From NCBI GenBank assembly GCA_016872875.1, contig VGYW01000193.1:1-15264 (forward strand): a stretch of DNA of 15,264 nucleotides, given 5' to 3'. The notes under the pieces are model-generated. The model saw nothing but the letters and a program-made list of their open reading frames with translations, was not told the DNA's origin and did no database searches. The position numbers were made by a program, and so were the translations under genes. The DNA is from Planctomycetota bacterium. Lineage in GTDB: Bacteria > Planctomycetota > PUPC01 > DSUN01. Positions within the stretch are counted from its first letter, which is position 1; every line of letters starts with the position of its first letter. Below, one piece after another: positions 1 through 6,310 of the stretch.

Positions 1-27
1 CAACGCCTTCAGACGCCGTGCATCCAT
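1..27 (-). CDS. Start of an unidentified leftward gene (only 9 codons visible)
   Basis: On the minus strand an ATG lies at 27-25 and reads MDARRLKAL to the window edge. A GGAGAG Shine-Dalgarno-like stretch lies about 8 bases upstream, on the minus strand of roughly 37-42. Nine codons are too few to identify a product. The gene would be divergent from the rightward genes that begin near 118-184, so the 28-117 stretch would be a shared upstream region. I see no convincing -35/-10 pair in it. The call rests only on start plus ribosome site, so it could be chance. Confidence 0.4.
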
Positions 28-183
28 GGTCGTTCTCTCCGGGGCTCTCTGGCCTGAAAACAGTCCCCCCGGAGTACTTAATCGGGGAAATCCTCGAAAA
101 CTTTAGGCCTTTTTTAGCGTTGTAGTGTTAGGACGAATGTCGAGGCTTCTCAGGCAAAGCTGACGCCGCAACAGGTCCTCCAG

Positions 184-2100
184 TTGAAGCTCGACTTCTT
201 TCAGTGGGACGGTGACCAGGCGATCTTCCGCAAGGCTGTGGACATCCCTGAGGACATGAGGCCATCACTGCACGATGACGCGATCAAGGAGGTTGCCGCC
301 ATAGACCGCTACGTCAGCGCCACTGACCCGGGCCGCCAAGGCGAGTATGAGCAAGACGCTTACCTGCTTGCTAGAGCACTGGCAAAGCAAGGCTACATGA
401 TACGAGGAGTGGCTCACCCTCCTGTGGATCACGAGCGTCCAGGCTCGGGAGCGGTGCTTTCGACTGACATTAATAACGACCTTCAAGCAGGCAGCTACCT
501 GACGGGCCGGCCAGTGGCCAACGTTGAGTTCATCGCGTCCGGCGGCGTCGAGAAACTCATCGTCAGCGCCGTGCAGCCGACCGACGACAAGAGCTGCCAG
601 TGGTGTTTCTGCGGTCTCATGGAACTCCAATCAAACAAGCTCTTCCCTTGGCCTTTGTACGCAGATTACCTCTTGATCCGCAGCCCAGCAGACGTCTTCT
701 ACGCATCTGGCGACGGTGGCGACCGAAACCAGGGTCGGATCTACGTGACGACGCGCTCGCACTACACGGAAGAGGAGTTCCATGCGACCGGTGTCACAGC
801 TTTCGCCCCATGCGCCGACGATCCCGCAGCGCGCACAGGTGACTCAACCGAGCAGGTCCTCGGTTCCAACCGAGAGATCGACACGGTCGCCCTGAAGCCA
901 TGGCAGATAGCAGCGAACAAGTGGACAGACGAGATCGACTGGGTCATCCTGTGCGCCTCGACAGTCTGTGACTTCGACGGCAAGGCCTGCGGCTGGGAGT
1001 CCAACATCGCCAACCGTGGCACCTGGAACGGGCGCTACAACATAGACCTTAGACCAGGAAAGAAGTGGGCCGACGTGATCATCGGCACCCTCAAAGGACA
1101 CGGTATCCTCGGCTTCGCCGGAAATGGCTGGGCTGGGGAGCGATCCGTAGAACAGTTCCTCCGCCTCATGCAGGAGCAGGGCCGTTCCGCCGGGCATGCT
1201 TGGGTGGACACCCACAAAGGCGAGCTGGGCTTCCTTGGGGTGGGAAGGCACCGCTTCTCACACCGGCCCCCCACGGCGATAGTCTCTTCCCAGTACGGGG
1301 ACGAGACGCTTTTCGACCTCGATGACAGCCCCACCGGGGGCAACCGTTCGCCCGACCAGAAGGGTCTAGAAGTCTGGCTGACCTTCGGTAGGGAAGGGAA
1401 AAGGGACCTCTATGGACGAATCTACTGCGACTGGCAGCGCGAGGAGTGGCCGCCCGATGACGCCACGAATTCGGATTATGTTTACTATTGGACAGGTGAG
1501 TACTCGCTCGACCAGAACCCGCCCACATTCCCGGATTCCTACGAGTCGGATGTAGACAATTTCCTGCGAGCTCGAGATGCACCGCCAGCGCTCTCCAAGG
1601 AAAACTCCTTCCGCACGCGAGCATCGAACGGGCAACTCTCCCCTGACCGCATCCGGTTCTGGCGCTGTTGGAGAGACTTCTGGGGAAGTGAGACGAGGGA
1701 TCCAGTCGCGCCGACTTACGCCTACCGATCTCTGGGTTCTCTCGGGAAGGCCGGGGACGTGTCCATCGTCTGGCCAGCTGCCACGGACCCTGACCGTAGG
1801 GAGCACCCGCAACTCTCGGACTATGTGGAGTTCTATGACTATCAGGTCTTCCCTGTCAGGGGACCCATAGACATATACCAGAAGCCTATGGGCTGGGCCA
1901 AGTATTACAAAGTGGATACAGGTCAGGTGGCCGGCCGGGGAAGCGTCAACGCGCCTGAAGTGCTCCTCGCCGCGCTGGACGCAGCGAAGCCGCCGCCTGA
2001 GAAACTCGTGCTGGAGAGGCTCTACGCAGTTCGCGTCCGAGCCGTGGACAACCGCGGCCTCAAGAGCAACTGGTCCCCGTTCTGGGTCTTCAAGAGGTGA
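184..2100 (+). CDS. DUF6345/caspase-fold-like protein with C-terminal FN3-like domain; start unresolved
   Basis: A 638-residue frame from a TTG. The function is not known. The middle (about residues 245-345) has a hydrophobic strand ending in Cys, WVILCASTVC at about 253-262, then a Gly-His-Gly-Ile-Leu-Gly-Phe strand with His at about 306, then a helix and a further His/Asp. This order resembles the DUF6345 and caspase/gingipain-like proteins, where a Cys strand precedes a conserved G-H/L-x-x-x-G-F strand. A cluster SCQWCFC lies near 140. The last ~130 residues look like a fibronectin-III-like sandwich, ending in YAVRVRAVDNRGLKSNWSP. There is no signal peptide. The frame is open upstream to 118 and reads protein-like (SQAKLTPQQVLQL) but offers only CTG (160) or TTG (184) starts, and no Shine-Dalgarno precedes the TTG, so the 5' end may be truncated or frameshifted. 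The next gene begins 3 bases after the stop. Family assignment is by eye only. Confidence 0.72.
   Translation: MKLDFFQWDGDQAIFRKAVDIPEDMRPSLHDDAIKEVAAIDRYVSATDPGRQGEYEQDAYLLARALAKQGYMIRGVAHPPVDHERPGSGAVLSTDINNDLQAGSYLTGRPVANVEFIASGGVEKLIVSAVQPTDDKSCQWCFCGLMELQSNKLFPWPLYADYLLIRSPADVFYASGDGGDRNQGRIYVTTRSHYTEEEFHATGVTAFAPCADDPAARTGDSTEQVLGSNREIDTVALKPWQIAANKWTDEIDWVILCASTVCDFDGKACGWESNIANRGTWNGRYNIDLRPGKKWADVIIGTLKGHGILGFAGNGWAGERSVEQFLRLMQEQGRSAGHAWVDTHKGELGFLGVGRHRFSHRPPTAIVSSQYGDETLFDLDDSPTGGNRSPDQKGLEVWLTFGREGKRDLYGRIYCDWQREEWPPDDATNSDYVYYWTGEYSLDQNPPTFPDSYESDVDNFLRARDAPPALSKENSFRTRASNGQLSPDRIRFWRCWRDFWGSETRDPVAPTYAYRSLGSLGKAGDVSIVWPAATDPDRREHPQLSDYVEFYDYQVFPVRGPIDIYQKPMGWAKYYKVDTGQVAGRGSVNAPEVLLAALDAAKPPPEKLVLERLYAVRVRAVDNRGLKSNWSPFWVFKR
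2093..2100 (+). promoter_or_regulatory. Ribosome binding site inside the end of the upstream gene
   Basis: AGAGGTGA overlaps the last codons and TGA of the preceding gene, with GAGG six bases before the ATG at 2104. It fixes the start of the next gene and implies translational coupling of the pair. Confidence 0.7.
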
Positions 2101-2103
2101 AAC

Positions 2104-3057
2104 ATGAACTGGACTCCCAGCCGGACAAGGCGGAGCCGTCCCGGCACCTTCGCGGTCGCGGCGTGGCGTCGTTTGCCTACAGCGTGTGCGATCACCAGCC
2201 TCGCCTTGGCCCTCGCCTGCCTCTTCGGGTGCAGTTGCCTAGATAAGATCCGTTTCAGGCTCTGGCCCTCAACAGAATTCCGCCACCATGTCGCCTTCCT
2301 GCGGAACTCGGGAACGGAATGGTGGCGCAACCCCTCTGAGGAGGACGCAGGTGGCGCCGATCCCTTGGATGATCTGCATAGGACTGAACTGCTGGGTATG
2401 AATCCGCGCTTCACCGCACCGCTGTTCCTGCAACGCCTTGCCGACCCCGATGAGAACATCAAAGTCAGGGAGGTGGCGCGCGAAGCGCTATTTCGCTATG
2501 AGATGTGGAAACTGCAGGATGAACCTGCGTCGAAGAAGCATCGCTTCATAAGGGATCTCGTCCTCGTTCTCTGGCAACTCCTTACAGACAGCAAGGAGCC
2601 AGCTCGTCTTACCAGGGGGTTTCCTTTCAGCCTCCGTCGTCTAGCGAGCCGTCACCGCGCGGTGCTCGCTACCGATCCCGAAACAGGCAAGGCCACCTGG
2701 CTGCGTGCCCTCTGCCATGCCAGCCGGCCCACAGAACAGCGAGTCGTTGCGCTCAGCATTCTGGACGCCATGCGCGAGGACGTCGTTCAAGAGTGCCTGG
2801 CCCTTCTGCGAGCCAGCGACACACCACCACTGATGAGGGTGGAGCTATATGGATATCTTAGGAACTTCTCAGGTCGGGAGGGCTTCGGCCTCCCTAAGGA
2901 TTTCGAAGCCGCATGGTGGAAGAACGACCGGAAGATCCAAGAAGCATGGTGGGCGGATGCTCGCAACGTCGAGCACGCCGGCCAGCTCATCCAGAAGTGG
3001 CTTGAGAGCCACCAGGATGCTGTGCGTACTTGGGTTCGCGCTGAAAACCCAGAGTAA
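2104..3057 (+). CDS. Probable lipoprotein with HEAT-like helical repeats
   Basis: 317 residues, not recognised as a named family. The N-terminus has a basic stretch (RTRRSR, WRR), then a hydrophobic segment (ITSLALALACL) ending in LFGC with Cys at 43. That is a plausible lipobox, although Phe at -2 is uncommon, so a type I signal or an uncleaved anchor is also possible. The rest is helical: residues ~100-135 (PRFTAPLFLQRLADPDENIKV start) and ~215-260 resemble degenerate HEAT/armadillo-type repeats, which usually act as protein-binding scaffolds. The C-terminus is Trp-rich (AWWKN, EAWWAD, QKWLES). It starts three bases after the stop of the upstream gene with a good ribosome site inside that gene, so the two are almost certainly made together. 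A periplasmic or outer-membrane scaffold role is inference. Confidence 0.75.
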   Translation: MNWTPSRTRRSRPGTFAVAAWRRLPTACAITSLALALACLFGCSCLDKIRFRLWPSTEFRHHVAFLRNSGTEWWRNPSEEDAGGADPLDDLHRTELLGMNPRFTAPLFLQRLADPDENIKVREVAREALFRYEMWKLQDEPASKKHRFIRDLVLVLWQLLTDSKEPARLTRGFPFSLRRLASRHRAVLATDPETGKATWLRALCHASRPTEQRVVALSILDAMREDVVQECLALLRASDTPPLMRVELYGYLRNFSGREGFGLPKDFEAAWWKNDRKIQEAWWADARNVEHAGQLIQKWLESHQDAVRTWVRAENPE

Positions 3058-3098
3058 CGGTCCCTGCTGGCTGGCGCTAAGGCGCAGGTTCAAGGGCC

Positions 3099-3103
3099 AG
3101 GAG
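3099..3103 (+). promoter_or_regulatory. Ribosome binding site for ATG at 3111, out of frame with the long downstream frame
   Basis: AGGAG with 7 bases to the ATG at 3111 (a second ATG at 3105 is only one base away). The ATG reads MAKSRKPRRSRRSPPAP, a typical basic N-terminus, but in a frame that stops near 3297. The protein-like downstream frame is a different one, so a single-base deletion between about 3130 and 3190 would join them. Confidence 0.5.
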
Positions 3104-3110
3104 AATGGCC

Positions 3111-4048
3111 ATGGCCAAGTCGCGGAAGCCACGGCGCAGCCGGCGCTCACCACCTGCCCCGACACCGCCCGCTCTACCCTCATTCGCCTTGAATTCGTCA
3201 TCCCAAACGCCTATGATGAAGCTAGCGGCTTGCCGGTCCCCGATGCGGCCGCCGTGCCCACCGAATTCGTCGGCGTATCCGACCCGAGGCCAACCGTGAC
3301 CCTCGATGAGGTCTCTAGCTCCCAGGTGGTCATCAGCGGCGGCACGGCCACCGTGACCCTCCGCGGCGTCGTCCGCGACCCCATCGCCGACAACGTGCCC
3401 AGGGGCAAAGTCTCCGCAGGCAAGGCCGACATTGACTCCGTGGCCATCTCCGTGGACGGCCAGCCCTATGGCCCCAACGGCCCGGGCGGCACCCAGGCAT
3501 TCACCATCCCCGTCGCCGCCGGCGACGAGCCGACGCGGAAGGGCTTCTGGTGCCAGCACCCCTACAAGGGCGCCTTCGGCCCCGTCACCGTCGCCATCCC
3601 CCTCACCGAAGGCACCCACATCGTCCGCGTCGAGACCAGCAACAACGCCGCGGGGAACAAGGGCTTCGACGAGGTCGCCGTGACGCTAGAGAAGCGCGGA
3701 ATCCCAGGCACAGGCTCCTCGGAGGCCGACACGAGCGGCCCCGCGGCCGTCCTCAACCTCTACCTCCCCCAGGCGCCCGCCCCCGAGCAGGCCGACACGC
3801 TCCAATACTTCCGCGGCGAGCGCGACCCCGCCCCCGACGACCCGTCCCTCACCGAAACCCAGGCCGACTCCCTCGCCTTCGCCGGCCAGATCAACGGACT
3901 CCAGGCCGAGATCACCCTCCTCAACTTCGCCGGCCTCACGGCCCAGGCCGACACCCTCACCGCCCGCATCCGCTACACCATCGCCGGCGTCCAGATCCAG
4001 AATGGCGGGAAGGCCCCGGAGCCGCCCGGATCGGCAAAGCGCTCATAG
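3111..4048 (+). CDS. Ig-like beta-sandwich protein, probably frameshifted at its 5' end and truncated by a repeat at its 3' end
   Basis: From about 3160 to 4048 one frame reads like a real protein: a stretch with TLIRLEFVIPNAYDEA, then a bacterial Ig-like domain (PTVTLDEVSSSQVVISGGTATVTLRG split over ~3288-3366, then a hairpin with SVAISVDGQPYGPN and TVAIPLTEGTHIVRVETS), then a helical Q/A/D-rich tail (QADTLQYFRGE, QADSLAFAGQINGLQAEITLL). The frame has no ATG near its apparent start; its only nearby in-frame ATG is at 3017, inside the previous gene, giving 343 residues. The better ribosome site serves ATG 3111 in another frame, which points to a frameshift. The last ~20 residues (NGGKAPEPPGSAKRS, stop) fall inside the first unit of the repeat array at 4002 and look like repeat sequence, so the native C-terminus is probably lost. 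It may be a fragment of a larger surface protein. Function unknown. Confidence 0.5.
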
Positions 4049-4220
4049 TGGGTCAAACGGCTGCGCGCGGTTGATACAGTATGGGAAAAAAGGCCAGGGA
4101 TGCGTCCGGATCGCCAAAACACCCATAGTGGGTCAAACACCTGTGTCGCGCAGGTGATACAGTATGGCGGGACCGCCCCGGAAGCGTCCGGATCGTCAAA
4201 GCGCCCATACCGGATCAACT
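4002..4220. repeat. Array of about 2.7 imperfect tandem units, each carrying a palindrome
   Basis: Units of about 79 and 83 bases (4002-4080, 4081-4163) and a partial third from 4164. Each starts ATGG and shares CCGGATCG-CAAA, then CATAGTGGGTCAAAC and ends TTGATACAGT or GTGATACAGT. In the first two, the left arm CATAGTGGGTCAAAC faces GTTGATACAGTATGG, whose reverse complement matches it with a few mismatches, so each unit can fold into a hairpin. In unit two the inner stem CACCTG/CAGGTG is perfect. The array sits between convergent genes, as REP/BIME-type elements often do. The third unit has lost its right arm. Confidence 0.75.
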
Positions 4221-4261
4221 GTCGAGGAGAGGGAGTTTGTCCAGTTTGGCAACCCGTCGAA

Positions 4262-4313
4262 CTTGCGCCCCGTGCTGGGCGTCCGGGGGCGCAAGATCGG
4301 GGGGGCGCAAGAT
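4262..4313. other. Hairpin with 10-bp perfect stem plus duplicated arm; possible 3' processing or terminator structure
   Basis: CTTGCGCCCC (4262-4271) pairs with GGGGCGCAAG (4286-4295) over a 14-base loop. A second copy of GGGGGCGCAAGAT follows at 4300-4313, offering an alternative partner. It lies 3' of the lyase gene (stop 4356-4358, leftward). There is no run of T in either direction, so it is not a classical intrinsic terminator. Confidence 0.5.
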
Positions 4314-4355
4314 GGGACCCGGGAGAGGATCAGGCAGCGTGCATTGTGCTGAGGC

Positions 4356-6164
4356 TCACTTGGCGAAGGTGAGCTTCTTGCCATCGAAGGTGATCGTCTG
4401 GCCGCCGACGAGCACCTTGTGGCCCTCGGCCTTGGGAGGGGGGACGGGTTCCTTGCTGAGGGTGAGGATGACGATTTCCCGTCCGGCGGCGGCGAGGGTG
4501 GTGAAGCGGGCCTCGCCCTGGCTCGCGCCCCCGGCGATGCCGACCATCGCAAGGAGGAGCGGCGCGCCGGAGGCGCCCGAGAAGTCAACACCGAGGTGCT
4601 TGCCGCCCGCACTGACCGTGCCGGAGCCGTCGGGCTTGGGGGCGAACTCGCCGGGGCCGGGGGCGGTGAAGATGCCGAACTCGAGGCGCTTTCGCAGGCC
4701 CCAGACGACGATTGGCCCGAACTTCGGCTTGTAGGCGTCCTTCGGCCCGTAGCCCAGGAGGGCCGTCGCCACGATGTCATCGGCATCCTTCCAGCGGTTG
4801 CGGAAGCAGTAGTAGCCGTGAACCCTGTCCTCGACGGCCTTGGGGAGGATGCCTTCGGGGTTCTTCTGCTCGACGCCGATGGGCCAGTTGACGAAGGCCA
4901 TGACCGCGCGCCAGGGCGAGGTCATGGCGTCGTAGGTCTTCTCGCCGGGCGCGAGCCAGCCGCGCTGGTTGAACCACTTCTCCTGGTCGCAGAGCTTGTG
5001 CTCGTAGGGTTCGACGAAGCTCTGGTAGACCCAGAGGAGTGCGGGCTTGAACTTGTCGTCAACCGCCCCGAAGCCCTGGGCGAACTGGCCGCCGTGTGAC
5101 CAGTCGCCCGCCCGTGTGAACTCGTGGGTGCCGTAGCTCGGCCCGGCCGCCATGCGCAGCGGGTATTGCGGGCGGCCCTCCTGTGGGATGATCTCCATCG
5201 CCCAGCGGAGGGTGATGTACTGGGCGTTCGGCCGCGGCGTGATGAAGTCCTTGCCGCACGCCACCTTGGCCGCCTTGAGCCAGAGGAGGAGGCCGGTGTC
5301 GGAGGAGACGTGGCTCGGCCCCTGGCTCTCAGCGTACCAGCCGTGGTCGCCGAAGCCCTCCGTGAGCATGGCGACGGTGTTCCTGTAGGCGTCGGGCAGC
5401 CACTCCTGGCGAATCTTCGCCCCCTCGGTGCCGGGGTCGTCGTAGAGCGCCGCGGCCGCGGCCGCGCCGCACATGATGCCGCCGGTGTGGTTCTTGCTGG
5501 GGCGGTACTTCGGCTTGCGGACCACCTTCTCGAGGTCGTGCCCCTGCTGGCCTTTGGCCGTGGTGAGGAAGGCTTTGGCGACGCGCGCGCGGTCGGCCTC
5601 GGCCCAGCCGTTGTAGCACAGGTCGTAGCCCAGGGCCGCCACCGCCCACGACGAGCCCGAGCGCAGCTCTCCGTTGGGGTTCACGAACGAGTAGCGCATA
5701 TCGCGGTCGCGCTCGCCCGCGATCATGCGCTCGAAGCAGCCGAGGCCGAGCTCTGCGTACTTCTTCTCCCCCGTGAGCAGGTAGAGAAGGCCGTAGCCCG
5801 CCGCATGGCCGATAGTGAACGAGCCGACCTCGCGTTCGGCGCCCGCCTTGTCCGCCTTCTTCGGCGGCCCCTCCCCGTTCGCGCCATCGAGCAGGAACCG
5901 CAGGCGTTTGACGATTGCCTTGCCCTCAGGCGTCTCCGCGCGTTTCTTCAGCTCGGGCAGGTCGGCCTGGCGGAAGAGGAGCCGCGGATGCTCGCCCGGC
6001 TTCGGCGGCAGCCAGCCTGGCACATCGGCCGGCCAGTCCTGCTGGCCGGCCAGACACTGGCCGAGCGCCCCCGCGCCCACAAGCAGCATCGCCCACGCGG
6101 CCAACCATCGTGCACACTTCTCGCTCAAGGCCATCCGGTGCGGCCCCTCAGTTGCGGGGTGCAT
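4356..6164 (-). CDS. Secreted heparinase II/III-like polysaccharide lyase
   Basis: 602 residues. Lyases of this family cleave uronate-containing polysaccharides by beta-elimination in the periplasm or outside the cell. After the N-terminus comes a signal peptide (CARWLAAWAMLLVGAGALGQCLAG, cleavage near residue 40; written from residues 17-40). Then HPRLLFRQADLPELKKR at ~59-75, the familiar lead-in of heparinase II/III and oligoalginate lyase proteins, and an alpha/alpha-toroid of helices. NHTGG at ~225-229 and GFGDHGWYAESQGPSH at ~270-285 hold likely catalytic Asn/His and Tyr. The C-terminal ~150 residues look like the beta-sandwich. Start chosen at ATG 6164 because AAAGGAGG lies 6 bases upstream; nine upstream in-frame codons to 6191 are less likely. 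It has its own sigma70-like promoter and follows the double-barrel glycosidase gene after 146 bases, fitting polysaccharide breakdown. Substrate not predictable. Confidence 0.85.
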   Translation of the reverse strand: MHPATEGPHRMALSEKCARWLAAWAMLLVGAGALGQCLAGQQDWPADVPGWLPPKPGEHPRLLFRQADLPELKKRAETPEGKAIVKRLRFLLDGANGEGPPKKADKAGAEREVGSFTIGHAAGYGLLYLLTGEKKYAELGLGCFERMIAGERDRDMRYSFVNPNGELRSGSSWAVAALGYDLCYNGWAEADRARVAKAFLTTAKGQQGHDLEKVVRKPKYRPSKNHTGGIMCGAAAAAALYDDPGTEGAKIRQEWLPDAYRNTVAMLTEGFGDHGWYAESQGPSHVSSDTGLLLWLKAAKVACGKDFITPRPNAQYITLRWAMEIIPQEGRPQYPLRMAAGPSYGTHEFTRAGDWSHGGQFAQGFGAVDDKFKPALLWVYQSFVEPYEHKLCDQEKWFNQRGWLAPGEKTYDAMTSPWRAVMAFVNWPIGVEQKNPEGILPKAVEDRVHGYYCFRNRWKDADDIVATALLGYGPKDAYKPKFGPIVVWGLRKRLEFGIFTAPGPGEFAPKPDGSGTVSAGGKHLGVDFSGASGAPLLLAMVGIAGGASQGEARFTTLAAAGREIVILTLSKEPVPPPKAEGHKVLVGGQTITFDGKKLTFAK

Positions 6165-6170
6165 CACAAG

Positions 6171-6178
6171 CCTCCTTT
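6171..6178 (-). promoter_or_regulatory. Strong ribosome binding site of the lyase gene
   Basis: Minus-strand AAAGGAGG, six bases before ATG 6164-6162. It decides that start against the longer in-frame ATG at 6191. Confidence 0.8.
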
Positions 6179-6204
6179 CTGATGAAGGCAATAGCCATGC
6201 CGGG

Positions 6205-6234
6205 ATTCTACGCCAGAGGCATGGTCCGTGTCAA
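6205..6234 (-). promoter_or_regulatory. Sigma70-like promoter of the lyase gene
   Basis: Minus strand: perfect TTGACA (6234-6229), 18-base spacer, TAGAAT (6210-6205, 5 of 6). Transcription would begin near 6198, leaving a leader of about 35 bases before the ATG at 6164. It lies in the 146-base gap after the glycosidase gene, so the lyase can be expressed separately. Confidence 0.65.
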
Positions 6235-6310
6235 GAGCATGGGCAACCCTGCTTCGGAGATTGGCCGTGCCCTGGGCGTGGCCATCCGTGCCCAGGCGGC
6301 CTGTGGCCGC

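Noticed and set aside
28..117. Promoter for either divergent gene at the left edge
   Set aside because: AT-rich patches exist (AAAACTTTAGG, TTTTTTAG) but no -35/-10 pair with proper spacing stands out.
2849..3057. Extension of the Ig-like frame back to ATG 2849
   Set aside because: It overlaps the HEAT-like gene over 200 bases in another frame and reads Arg/Ser-rich without sense.
4002..4220. CRISPR array
   Set aside because: Units are adjacent with no unique spacers, repeats are imperfect and about 80 bases long, and no cas gene is present.
4100..4372. 90-residue rightward open frame over the repeat array, and an 81-residue leftward one at 3973-4218
   Set aside because: They follow the palindromic repeats and show only translated repeat sequence; no ribosome site or family.
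4354..4374. GCTCAC/GTGAGC hairpin across the lyase stop
   Set aside because: Only a 6-bp stem inside coding sequence, without a T-run; likely chance.
4419..6182. Rightward open frames opposite the lyase gene (4419-5099 and 5124-6182)
   Set aside because: Antisense shadows of the lyase; no ribosome sites or domain features.
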